Positions 23,862-33,876 of a stretch of 64,000 nt of DNA are shown here, in pieces; the stretch's first letter is position 1, and the number at the start of each line of letters is the position of its first letter. The DNA is from Pinus tabuliformis (lineage: Eukaryota; Streptophyta; Pinopsida; Pinales; Pinaceae). Below the pieces are notes generated by a model. The model saw only the letters and a list, made by a program, of their open reading frames with translations. It had not been told where the DNA came from and ran no database searches. Location of the stretch: NCBI GenBank assembly GCA_031772625.1, contig CM062814.1:360999750-361063749 (forward strand). Reading direction: 5' to 3'. The position numbers and the translations under genes were made by a program.

Positions 23862-25715
23862 GTGGCTTCGAGAGGAAGGTATACAAGGAGTAATCCTGAC
23901 CCAAACCCACCTAGTCCTGTGGAAAATCCTAATATCATCTCAAGGAGTAAACAAAGATTTTCTGATATACCAGGTACTTCAAATATTTCAAAGTCTTTGT
24001 TTCCTGAGTTTTCTAGAAGTCCTGAAGATAAAATTGTTGATGATAAAATCCAAGAAGTGTTGTTGAGGTCTGAAAACGAAGAGGAGCTTATTGGTATTAT
24101 TTTGGATCTACAAAAGAAAGGTATTGATACTTCATCTTTAGTGTCACAAAGAGATAAAGAAGAGTTTTGGGAAATTGTTACTTGTGAATTGTTATTAGAG
24201 AAAGAGGATTTGAAACAACTTAAAGAGCTTGACCCTTTTGAAGTCTTGCTTAAATCCAAAACTGGTTTACCTCTCCCAAATTGGAGTTCTTTTGTCAGTG
24301 GCTTACAAAGTCCCAATAGCCCTTTCCGTACTCATACTTTATCCTCTGCCTCTGCTAGTCCAGAAAGTCCTCAGACAACATCTCATATTAGTTCTGGTCC
24401 CCCTAGTCACAGAGTACTTGTTATCCCTGCTCCTCCTTTCATTATGGCCGTACCTGCTAGGTATGCTCCTCTAGCTCTCCCTGTTGTTTTGCATGATCTT
24501 CCTAGTAAATATGCTGCTAGGATTCCAACATGGGGAGGAGATGATGAAATTTCAGCTGAGGAACATGTGGATAGATTCAATGACTTTGTTGATAGGGAAG
24601 AAGTAGATGATGAAGATGTGAAGTTAAGACTGTTTGCTCAAACCTTTATTGGGGAAGTCCGAAAATGGTTTAAAGCCCTTGGAGCTGGTAGCATTCATAG
24701 TTGGCTTGAATTTGAAGACAGTTTTCTGAGAAAATGGGGAAATAGGACCAATCCTGTTCAAGCCCTCAACGAATATAATAGTTTAAGAAGAGCTCCAGAT
24801 GAAACTGTTCAAAATTTTTCTAAGAGGTTTAATAAAGTATATAATTCCATTCCAGCACATTTGAAGCCTCCTGGATCCTTGGCACAGTTAAGATATGCTG
24901 AGTCATTTGATTCAGATTTCTCTCTTTTACTCAGAGAAAGAGAGTCTGCTACTCTTGCTGACATGCAGAATGATGCAGTTAAGGTAGAGGGGAATATGCT
25001 AGCTGCTAAGAAGTCAAAGATGGCAAAGACTAAGATAAAAGAAGAGGAGAAACCTTCTACCTCTGCTCAAGAAGACAAGTTTGAAACCATGATGAAAACC
25101 ATGGAGAAATTGATGGATCGATTAGCACTTGGGAATACTGCTGCTCCTCAAGCACAACAAGAACCTCGGTTTAGGAACCCTCAATTTAGAAGGCCTCAAA
25201 ATCAGCAAAGGCCAAGGGAAAATAGAAATCAGCAAGCAGATCCTCCAGTGAGATCTCCTTTCCAACAAAACATGGTGGATGAAGAGGAAGATCCTGAGGT
25301 ACCTGAGGAGTCTATTCATTGCTTTGGTGAGGAAGACTCAGAAATTTTCTTAACAAAAGAGGAACATGATGAGTCTAGTTTGGTAAAGGCAGAAGAGGAA
25401 CCTTCTGATTTCTTAAAAGGTTATCAGCATGCTATATTTGAAATTCAGAAGCAGTATAATCTCAGAAACCGAGATGTCCCTATTACAGCAAATAAAGCGC
25501 AGCCCAAGAAAAATGTTTCAAAAGCAGTTGAAGACAAAAAGGAAAAGTCAAAGCAGATTGATGGTAAAGGTGATTCTTCTATTGATAAAAAGGATATTCA
25601 AAACCCTGCACTTCCTAAGGAAATTGAAAGGTCTAGTTCTGTTTTTAATATAGAAAATGAGATTGCAAAAATCAAAATATCAGTCCCATTTAATGAAATT
25701 CTGAAAGTAGACTAA
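23862..25715 (+). CDS. Element C gag (617 codons)
   Basis: Structural protein for the particle. The central Gag domain (about residues 220-370) contains WGGDDEISAEEHVDRFNDF, FIGEVRKWFKALGAGSI, WLEFEDSFLRKWG and VQNFSKRFNKVYNSIP. An Arg/Gln/Asn/Pro-rich basic segment (FRNPQFRRPQNQQRPREN) probably serves for RNA binding, since no CCHC zinc knuckle is visible. The C-terminus is acidic, then basic. The frame begins at a GTG directly after a TGA at 23856. The GTGGCTTCG context suggests an original ATG was lost by one change. The frame closes at TAA 25713, just before the G12 run and the protease frame. Confidence 0.9.
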   Translation: MASRGRYTRSNPDPNPPSPVENPNIISRSKQRFSDIPGTSNISKSLFPEFSRSPEDKIVDDKIQEVLLRSENEEELIGIILDLQKKGIDTSSLVSQRDKEEFWEIVTCELLLEKEDLKQLKELDPFEVLLKSKTGLPLPNWSSFVSGLQSPNSPFRTHTLSSASASPESPQTTSHISSGPPSHRVLVIPAPPFIMAVPARYAPLALPVVLHDLPSKYAARIPTWGGDDEISAEEHVDRFNDFVDREEVDDEDVKLRLFAQTFIGEVRKWFKALGAGSIHSWLEFEDSFLRKWGNRTNPVQALNEYNSLRRAPDETVQNFSKRFNKVYNSIPAHLKPPGSLAQLRYAESFDSDFSLLLRERESATLADMQNDAVKVEGNMLAAKKSKMAKTKIKEEEKPSTSAQEDKFETMMKTMEKLMDRLALGNTAAPQAQQEPRFRNPQFRRPQNQQRPRENRNQQADPPVRSPFQQNMVDEEEDPEVPEESIHCFGEEDSEIFLTKEEHDESSLVKAEEEPSDFLKGYQHAIFEIQKQYNLRNRDVPITANKAQPKKNVSKAVEDKKEKSKQIDGKGDSSIDKKDIQNPALPKEIERSSSVFNIENEIAKIKISVPFNEILKVD

Positions 25716-25754
25716 TATAGAAGCAAGATTGTGGAAATGCTTAATTCTCCACCA

Positions 25755-25766
25755 GGGGGGGGGGGG
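25755..25766 (+). other. G12 homopolymer at the gag-pol junction
   Basis: Twelve consecutive G separate the gag frame (0) from the protease frame (2). Slippage at this run, in the genome or in sequencing, could account for the frame change. The gag frame already has a TAA upstream at 25713. Confidence 0.8.
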
Positions 25767-27241
25767 ATATTCTAAGTGTGCAAGAGGATAATCCTATTAT
25801 CTGTTTAGGACCAAGACTTGAAGATGAACAAAGTGATGAGTTCCCTCCTTTTTATATAAGCATTAATATCCATGATATGACTCTACATAATGCTATGCTG
25901 GATTCAGGGGCATCACATAACCTCATGCCTAAGGTAATCATGGAAAGAATGGGATTAGAAGTAACTAGACCATATAAAGATTTATTTTCTTTTGATTCGA
26001 AGAGAGTTCATTGCATTGGGTTGATAAAAGATGTTGTTGTAGGAATCACACAAATCCCAGCAAAAACAACTGTCATGGACATTGTTGTTGCAGACATTCC
26101 ACCTAAGTTTGGGATGCTTCTTTCAAGGTCGTTGGCTGCAAAAATCAAGGGTACCATGCAAATGGATCTGACATATGCTACCATTCCAGTGTTTGGTGAA
26201 CAAAGGAGGTTGTATCGTGAAACAAGGATGGCATATATGGTAAGCAGCAAGGACAAGCCTCAGAATTTTCCTATTTACTCTTGTGATACATGCCTTGGAC
26301 CAGCTATTCTTTTCAATGAATCAGTTGGAAAAGAATCACAAGATGAACATGCAGAAAATCAGTGTCAGGAGGTACAACAAAGAAATGAAAGAGACATCAC
26401 TGGTTGCTGGTCCCTATACTTTGATGGAGCAGCAAGAAAAGAAGGCGCGGGAGCTGGGATTTGGATCACTAGTCCAACTGAAGAAAGTAAGTTTCTGTCA
26501 TACAAACTTAACTTTGATTGTACCAATAACATGGCTGAGTATGAATCTCTGGTATTAGGATTAGAAACCTTGATAGAGTTGAAGGCAAAGAACATTGCTG
26601 TTTGTGGAGATTCTGAATTAATTATAAAGCAAGTTCAAGGTGCATATCAAACAAAGGATGCAAGGATGAGAGCCTACAGAAATTTAGTGTTGGAATTGTT
26701 GGAAAAATTTCAATCCTATACCTTCAATATAAAAACCAGAGATCAAAATTCTGTTGCGGATTCTCTTACTGTTGCAGCCAGTCTTTTTATTATTCCCAAG
26801 CTTTCTTCTGATAGCTATGAAGTGAAGGTTCGCCATAGACCAGTCATCCCAGATAATATCATAAATTGGCAAGTATTTGAAGATGATCAGCAGGTAAGAA
26901 ATTTTCTTGAGTTGAAAGAGGAGTTTGAGCATAATCAAATAGATCAGCAAAATATGTTAGCAGAGACAAGGGACAAATCTGAAGTGTTGCAGCTGCAAAA
27001 CAACCTAATCCCTAAAGGCCTCATTCCACTGGAAAAGTTATTTGATCAGAATGATGTGTTTAAAGCACCAAGATTGCAAGCTAATGAAGAAGAAATAGAA
27101 AGCTGTAATTTAGGTGATTCAGTTGTGCCCAAGTTAGTCAAGATTTCAAAGTTTTTATCAGCAGATATGAAGGTCAAATATGTTGAAATGATGAAGAAAT
27201 TTATTGATGTTTTTGCATGGAGCTATGCTGATTTGAAGTAG
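25767..27241 (+). CDS. Element C protease plus archaeal-type RNase H (aRNH)
   Basis: The first part is an aspartic protease with active site LDSGASHNLMP (Asp codon 25901). After a linker comes an RNase H starting SLYFDGAARKEGAGAGIWI. Its four acidic positions are all present: Asp 26423 (YFDGA), Glu 26537 (NMAEYESL), Asp 26609 (CGDSEL) and Asp 26759 (VADSL). The GAGAGI pattern and spacing fit the archaeal/plant-type RNase H found as a second RNase H in Tat elements. Here it precedes RT, whereas the Tat order I know has it after the RT-linked RNase H. The open frame ends at TAG 27239, which interrupts the frame leading into RT. No ATG is present, so expression would come from read-through or a frameshift. 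Confidence 0.88.
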
Positions 27242-28009
27242 TATGATTCTTCAATTATACAACACACCATCCCAATTAAGCAAAATGAGAAGCCTTTTAA
27301 GCAGAAATTAAGAAGGATTAATCCCCTTCTGATGCCACTGATTGAAAAGGAGGTGAAAAAGCTTTTTGATGCAAAAATTATTGTTTCAATCAGATACTCA
27401 AACTGGCTTGCTAATTTGGTACCTGTTAGGAGAAAGAATGGGGAGATTAGAATCTGCATAGATTTCAGGAATTTAAACAAGGCTTCACTGAAAGATAATT
27501 ACCCTCTTCCTAAAATGGATCTTATTTTGCAAAATATTGTTGGTTCCCAGAGAATGTCTATGTTGGATGGTTTCTCAGGGTATAATCAGATCCTTGTTCA
27601 TCCAGATGATCAGGAGAAGACAGCTTTCACTACACCATGGGGCACATTTATGTATGCAAAGATGCCTTTTGGTCTCATGAATGTAGGGGCGACCTTCCAA
27701 AGGGCTATGGACATTGCTTTTGCTGAAGAAAAAGATAAATCAGTGGTGGTATATCTTGATGATATCACAGTCTTTTCAAAAAGGGAAGAAGACCACTTAA
27801 AACACCTTGAAAGGATCTTGCTAAAGTGTAGGAGGTTTGGTATTTCTTTAAACCCAACCAAAAGTATCTTTGCTTTAACTTGTGGCAAACTGCTTGGACA
27901 TATTATTTCTGAAGAAGGAATTAGGATTGATCCTAATATTCAGTTCTATTCAAAGGCTAGATTTGCCAAGGAGCAAAAAAGAGGTTCAATCCTTTCTTGG
28001 AAAAGTTAA
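27242..28009 (+). pseudogene. Element C reverse transcriptase
   Basis: Same frame as the preceding ORF after the TAG at 27239. It contains KEVKKLFDAKIIVSIRYSNW, RKNGEIRICIDFRNLNKA, FSGYNQILVHPDDQEKTAF, WGTFMYAKMPFGLMN and the active site YLDD (27752-27763). RT copies element RNA into DNA. The frame is lost near 27940 after HIISEEGIRIDPN and continues in frame 0 as the thumb and RNase H, so an indel separates the two. Confidence 0.92.
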
Positions 28010-29612
28010 TTTTGTTAGAAGATTTATTCCTAATTTTGCTGAAGTGGTCAAACATATAACAAAGATGTTAAGAAAAGGAGCAGATTTCAAGTGGACAGCT
28101 GAAGCAAAGAAATCATTTGAAGAAATTAAAAAGGCCCTCACTCAAGCACCAGTCCTCATCAGCCCGGATTTTACCAAGGAGTTCCTGATCTTCACCTTTG
28201 CTTCTGAAGATACAATTGCTGGAGTGTTGCTGCAGAAAGGAAGTCAAGGTACTGAACAGCCCATTTCTTTCTTTAGCAAGACATTGGCTAATGCTGAGTT
28301 GAAATACAATATTTTAGAGAAGCAAGCATATGCATTGGTAAAAGCTATTAAAGATTTCAGAATTTATGTGTTGCACTCTCATATTGTTGCATATGTGCCA
28401 AGCGCTGTAATAAAAGATATTCTTACACAAGCTGACCCTAATGGAAAAAGAGGGAAATGGATAGCAAAGCTCTTGGAATATGATATTGAGATCAGGCCCA
28501 CCAAGTTGTTAAAGGGTCAGGGTTTAGCAAAGTTGCTAACTCAGTCAAATCTGGACTGTATTGGTATCAATTTTAACACAGAAATATCAGAAATTTCTGA
28601 GAGTGAAGAAGAATTGGTTCAAATCAATGAAAAGCTTTTGACATCAGAATGGTATAAGGATGTGGCATTTGTATTGCAGCACAATAGAGCTCCTGATAAT
28701 CTCTCCAAATCTAAAGCTCGGTTCACAAAGCTGAAATCTCTTAGATATTTTGTGTATGAGCAAAATTTATTTTGGAAGGATGCAGGAGGGATTTTACTAA
28801 ATTGCCTCATTGAAGAAGAGGCTGATAAGGTAATTGATGAATTTCATAAGGGAGATTGTGGAGGCCATCACTATTGGAAAGCCACTGCAAATAAAGTTTT
28901 GAGAGCTGGATATTTTTGGCCAACTATGTTCAGAGACATTTATAAAAAGATAGCAGCATGCCATGAATGTCAAGTATTTGAAGGAAGGAGAAAGCTCATG
29001 CCATTGCCATTGGTTCCTATCTATGTTGAGGCACCCTTCCAGCAGTGGGGATTAGATTTTATAGGGGAAATACATCCTCCTTCCTCAGGACAACATCGCT
29101 GGATTCTCACAGCCACTGATTATTTTACAAAGTGGATAGAGGCAATACCTACCAGGCAAGCCAATGATTCAGTGATAATTTCCTTTTTAGAAAATAACAT
29201 TTTATCAAGGTTTGGTTGTCCAATCAAGATTATCACAGACAATGCTCAGGCTTTTAAGTCTAAAAGAATGATAAATTTTTGTCATCAATACCACATTTCC
29301 CTTGGTCATTCCACAGCTTATTATCCACAGGGAAATGGCTTAGCTGAAAGTTCAAACAAGAGTCTTGTGAGGATTATCAAGAAGCTGCTGCAGGAAAATA
29401 AAAAGGCTTGGCACTTAAAGTTGAAGTATGCCTTGTGGGCTGATCGAATTTGCATAAAAAGGTCCATTGGAACATCACCATATGAACTTGTGTATGGAGC
29501 AGAGGCAATTTTCCCAACATCTCTTGGGGTACCAGTTATGAAACTAATTCAGGGATTAGAAGAGGAACCAAATGCCATACAGCGAAGGATTAATCAGCTG
29601 ATAGCTTTGTAG
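27945..29612 (+). pseudogene. Element C RT-linked RNase H and integrase
   Basis: Frame 0 resumes at KKEVQSFLGKVNFVRRFIPN, then the RT-linked RNase H with FTFASEDTIAGVLLQKGS. The usual TDAS box has lost its Asp, so this domain looks catalytically dead while the extra aRNH is complete. The integrase follows: zinc finger FHKGDCGGHH and CHECQVF, then the core with Asp 29055 (GLDFIG), Asp 29238 (ITDNAQ) and Glu 29346 (GLAESSNK), spaced D-35-E. The frame stops at TAG 29610 and the C-terminal domain follows in the same frame. Confidence 0.92.
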
Positions 29613-29903
29613 GAGAAAAGGAATGAGGTGTTTGAAGACCATCAACAAAACCAGAATAGAGTCAAGAGAGCTTTTGACAAGAAGATCAAAGAGGTCATAT
29701 TTCAGATTAATGATAAAGTCCTAAAATGGGAAGCCAGAATTGAAGAGAAAGGTAAACATGGCAAATTTGAAAATTTATGGAAGGGGCCATATCAGATTTC
29801 TGCTTTCCATGGAAACAATACCTACATTCTGCAAGAAGTTGATGGCACACCATATGCTGGAAGACCTGTTAATGGCAGGTTCTTAAAGCATTACAATCAG
29901 TGA
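29613..29903 (+). pseudogene. Element C integrase C-terminal domain
   Basis: Continues the integrase frame after one stop. FEDHQQNQNRVKRAFDKKIK, then FQINDKVLKWEAR, LWKGPYQISAF and VNGRFLKHYNQ form the small DNA-binding domain typical of Ty3/Gypsy integrases. It ends with a natural-looking TGA about 225 bp before the 3' LTR. Confidence 0.88.
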
Positions 29904-30127
29904 AAGTCTGCCAAGTATCTCATGAGCATTGTATATAATCGTTTTATGAATTTTTCCTGTTGAAAATAAATGACAAGCTGAACAGAAAAGCTTTAGCCCG
30001 AGGAGAAGGCCCACAAAGCTAGAAAGGAATGCTTGTCAGCTGTGTGTTTGTTTTATAAAATGGACAAAGCACTGGTTCTACGAGTTCTTAGTGTACTACA
30101 AGAGCACACTATCCCAAGTGGAGCCAC
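29904..30127 (+). other. Element C 3' untranslated gap with weak polypurine tract
   Basis: No ORF. The last bases before the 3' LTR, AAGTGGAGCCAC, are the only candidate plus-strand primer and are weak. The short gap shows that the 3' accessory ORF lies inside the LTR and not before it. Confidence 0.5.
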
Positions 30128-30838
30128 TGTTATCACCTAGAACTACAGTCACATGTATATAATTTTTGTCCAAAGTTCACTGTCAAAAATTGGTGTCAAA
30201 TGGGTTTTGTCCTATGTTTCTTACTTAGGTGTCATGTTTCTAAAGGGTCTTGATGTGAATCATTATCTAATACTATTGGTCATCCTCCATCATGATTGCA
30301 TAAGCCATGTCTTATCTTGTACATGTCACTGGTCCTTTCCGTATTTTCGCAGCACAGTCTTATTGGTTGATTTTGCAGCGCAATGATGTTTTAGCCTTTT
30401 CGCAGCGCGTCAGCATCCAGCCATTTTGCAGCGCATTTTGCTAATTTATAACTATCTGTGCTACGAAATCGCAGTTTCGGGCATTTTGCAGCGCAGATTC
30501 CTAAAGGGTCACATCTGGGGATGAGTCATTATCTCCGTCCGGTTATTGTCAGTTAGCGTACCTCCCAAACACTTATGAGCCATCACTCCACCAATAGATC
30601 CATAGGCATGCACATAAAAATCATTCTAACGGTTTTGTCATGCATGAATGTTTTATGATGTTTGTAAATGATGCATAAAGTGGCCAGCTTGTGTGATAAG
30701 ATATTTGAATTGCAAATGAGCCCGAGTTCAAATGAGCCCGAGTTTCTTTTTCAAGCGAGCCTGCGTTTTAAAAAAATTGAATTTGCCATTTGAGTTGAAG
30801 CTGGTGGTGATTCTCTGTGCAAAAATTTCGAAAGCGGA

Positions 30839-32434
30839 ATGGAGAGGAAGGAGCATCGGTCTGGAAGATGTCAGAGAACAGAGCCTGAAGGATTGGATCT
30901 TGCATTGAGAGACGAAGGGGTCAGGAAAGCTTTCAAGGATGCTGGCTGTTGGAATTTCTGTGAGAAGCTGCAGGGTGGCCATGCTGAGGTAACAAAAGAG
31001 TTTGCCTTGAACTTTACAGGTTTAAGTTCTAAAGTATCTATGTTAGAATTTCAAGTATCTCCAATGGCAATTGCTAATGTAACTGAAATTCCAAGAGGAG
31101 GGCAGGAGTGGTTTAAGAACTTTAAATTTGATTTGAACCCCTGCAAAGAATTTCTTAAAGAGGCATATGTGAATGAGGATTTAACCAAGGCTGTGCCTAG
31201 GAGCTATGTTAAGGAGCATTATGCTCTGCTTCTTACATGTATTCAAAAGTATTTAACCTGTGAGGGTAGATATAACAAGGTTTACTCCTATCACTTTAAG
31301 TTGTTGTTGCATTTTACTGGTAAAGCCTCTATAGATATTCCATTTTACTTGTTTCGTAGTCTCAGCAAGATGTGTGATAAAGTTCAATTAAGGAAGGATG
31401 ACTGTGAGACATCATTATTTCCCCATGGTTTAGTGAAACTGTTAGTGCTGGATGGTCTTCAGAAAATTGGTAGGGATTGGAATTCTTTCATCTATATGGC
31501 TAGTTTCCAGAGTAAGACAGGCCTCACTCCACAGCTGGTTAGAGAAAGAGAAGAATCAGTGGAGGAACCTACAATAGTTGAGCTTAGAAAGGAGGCTAGG
31601 GATAAAAAGAAAACCAAGTCTCAGTTGAACAAACCAGTAAAGCCCTTGGTTCTTAAAGAGCCACCTCAGCCATCATCAAAGGAAAAGGTTAAGCACAAGA
31701 AAGATGTACCTGGATCAAGTGGGTCTGAAAGAGTATCAAGAGTTAAAACAAGGAGTCAATTAAGCAAAGAGAAGGGCAAATCAGTAGCTGTTGAGGAAAG
31801 TCCAATATCAAAGGCCAGCTTAAGTGATTTGCTTGAGGCCATTGAGTTTGAGCAGGTAGAACCGGTGCATGTTGAACCCATGCATATTGATTTGACTCAA
31901 TCATCACCGGAGAGCACTAAGAAATCCAAAGCTTTGAAGAGACTAAGGTTTGATGAACCTAGTGAGGAGTTTATTTTCAAACCACGAAGGCCGGTTACAA
32001 GGAAACAAGTTAGAGAAGCTGAGAAAGTGCATAAAGGAGAGAAAGTTGTAAAGATGCCCAGAACAGAGGTAATTGAAGTATTGTCCAAAACAGTGGAGGC
32101 AGTCAAGCATAAAGACAAGAACAGAAAAGTTATTATTACCCAAGGAGGAAATGTTATAGCCATAAAGAATCAAGCGGGGACAACAAAAGATGAAATTGCC
32201 AAAGAAAAGAATGTCATTAGAGAGCGTGCAGTCAGGTATGCCAACTATCGAAGAGCTGTGTTAAAGGGTAGTAAAAACCTAGTGAGTCAAGTGGACTCAG
32301 TGGCTGATGTGTATACATGGACAGTTCCAGCTATTAAACAAGCTAAATTCATCAGTAAAATGAACATGACTCTAAGAGCTGAAAACAAAGCCCTGAGGAG
32401 GGAGATTGCAAATTTAAAAGCACAGCTAGGTTAA
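30839..32434 (+). CDS. LTR-borne accessory ORF, 3' LTR copy (531 codons)
   Basis: Same length and start as the 5' copy, no stop. By eye 12 codons differ in amino acid and about 5 differ silently over 1596 bp, which is close to neutral drift since insertion. Differences include His to Pro just before the HHGL box and Ser to Ala in the coiled coil. This copy would be transcribed at the 3' end of the full-length RNA, after integrase and inside U3, as the Sag gene is in mouse mammary tumour virus. That makes it the copy more likely to be expressed from element RNA. Confidence 0.85.
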   Translation: MERKEHRSGRCQRTEPEGLDLALRDEGVRKAFKDAGCWNFCEKLQGGHAEVTKEFALNFTGLSSKVSMLEFQVSPMAIANVTEIPRGGQEWFKNFKFDLNPCKEFLKEAYVNEDLTKAVPRSYVKEHYALLLTCIQKYLTCEGRYNKVYSYHFKLLLHFTGKASIDIPFYLFRSLSKMCDKVQLRKDDCETSLFPHGLVKLLVLDGLQKIGRDWNSFIYMASFQSKTGLTPQLVREREESVEEPTIVELRKEARDKKKTKSQLNKPVKPLVLKEPPQPSSKEKVKHKKDVPGSSGSERVSRVKTRSQLSKEKGKSVAVEESPISKASLSDLLEAIEFEQVEPVHVEPMHIDLTQSSPESTKKSKALKRLRFDEPSEEFIFKPRRPVTRKQVREAEKVHKGEKVVKMPRTEVIEVLSKTVEAVKHKDKNRKVIITQGGNVIAIKNQAGTTKDEIAKEKNVIRERAVRYANYRRAVLKGSKNLVSQVDSVADVYTWTVPAIKQAKFISKMNMTLRAENKALRREIANLKAQLG

Positions 32435-32604
32435 CTAGCTGCTCATTGATGGTGAGAGAGGTCATTTTCTAAATTTTGGCAAATTTTGTTAAAGCTCCAT
32501 TGTTTTGAAGACATATAGGTCTCTGCCACCTGTAAAGAAGATTTTAAAAATTAGAAGTTCAAGCAAAAAATTCCTTACTGCAAATACACTCTGTTTTAGC
32601 AAAA

Positions 32605-32638
32605 ACAGCAGTTTCGTAGCGTGCTACGAAACTGCTGT
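32605..32638. repeat. Perfect 34-bp palindrome in element C 3' LTR
   Basis: Arms ACAGCAGTTTCGTAGC and GCTACGAAACTGCTGT are exactly complementary around GT. It lies about 170 bp after the ORF stop. Possible roles are an RNA hairpin (3' end processing) or a dimeric DNA-binding site. Confidence 0.9.
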
Positions 32639-33871
32639 AGCTGTTGTTTTTGGATGAAGACAAATAGTTTAATGGTAAGATCAGCAAATTTTTGAAGGAA
32701 ACGCCTAAGGAACATAAGGGAGACCACATGAGGCTATCCTAGCCATTCTGATAATGACAAATGTGCCTTTTTGTAAAGGTGAAATATTTTGTCTCAAGTT
32801 AAAACTTTTATAAAGGTACTTTATGACCAGTTAGGGTTTGGCAGAAATGGAATACGAGGAGTATTGTTTTGGTTTATACACATGTCCATCAACGAAGCCT
32901 CCAACACATCTGAAATATGGTGATGCTCATAAATTTTGGGGTATTAAAGAGCTGGGAACATGTTGCTTAACTTTCGAAGGATGGTGGGAGACAAGGACCG
33001 GAAAAACAGGAGTTTGTTCTTATGATCAATGAGCCATCAGCGCATTCAGTATCCAATGCTAACCTTGTTCATTGCATCCACTTCTCAGTTATCTCGGCCA
33101 AACTGAAAGGAGACAGGTGTCTAAGAGCAAAGAAATATAATGATATGAGGAAGATAGAATTAGATATGTAGTTTAATTAGCACTCTTTGTAATTAAAGTC
33201 AGTGCTTAATGTATTTAATGAATTAGTTAATTGATAGATAAGGGTAATTAGTAATAGTCTTTGAGCTCCCCTCATGCTGGAGGAGGAAGCTCATAGTGGT
33301 TAAGATTGTATCTCTATATACAGATCAGACTTTGATGTAGTGGGGGTTGGATGTTTTGGAGAAGACTGTTTTTGGTTTATGTATAAACAAATTTCAGTAA
33401 TGCAAATGACTGTGTTTTCTTCTCAGGATTCACAATGGATCTTCTTGTTCAAATGTGTGATGGTATTCTTTCTTTAAGGTTCTTTTACAGTTTTGTTAAT
33501 GCATAATCACTCAGAACTCATGAATCATGCTCTGACTTCCTGTATGCCTTGGCAAACTGTGGTTTCAAAGTTATGTTTGAACATATAGATGTAAAGTGCC
33601 CTGATTTCTATGAAAAGATAGTGTTTTTGTTTGCTAAGATATGAGAGACTCCATAAGCCCAATGGGAATCAATTCAATGTTGTCCAGCCAGCTTATTTTT
33701 CATGTGTCTTATAAGAGTTAGCCATCTTTTCTTGTCATTAGTCAATATTCATAATCTGTGAGAGAGCCCTCTCAAACTAAGGAGGCTAAGCCTTAGTCCA
33801 AAGCCTGGTTTGAAATAGTTACACAGAATCTTGCTGATTGGCAGCCTTCAGTGCTTGATTTTGTGATAACA

Positions 33872-33876
33872 ATAGG
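33872..33876. repeat. Target-site duplication of element C, right copy (ATAGG)
   Basis: Identical to the 5-mer at 19970-19974. Confidence 0.95.

Larger units (their letters stand above)
19975..33871 (+). mobile_element. Element C: young Tat-like LTR retrotransposon with an ORF in each LTR
   Basis: Complete 13.9-kb element: 5' LTR, primer-binding site, gag, protease, archaeal-type RNase H, RT, RNase H, integrase, 3' LTR. The LTR ends form a 9-bp inverted repeat, TGTTATCAC and GTGATAACA, the latter intact in the 3' copy. Flanks are the perfect duplication ATAGG. The LTRs are 3747 and 3744 bp and differ by only about 1%, so the insertion is recent. Gag-pol has a frame slip at a G12 run, a TAG at 27239, a frameshift near 27940 and a TAG at 29610, so this copy is not autonomous as read. 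Confidence 0.96.
30128..33871 (+). repeat. Element C 3' LTR (3744 bp)
   Basis: TGTTATCACC to GTGATAACA, with the terminal inverted repeat perfect in this copy. Same internal order as the 5' LTR. The main length change is a shorter A run near 30772. Confidence 0.96.

Noticed and set aside
31897..32173. - strand ORFs conserved between the two LTRs of element C
   Set aside because: They are shadows of the sense ORF; near-identity of the LTRs explains their conservation.
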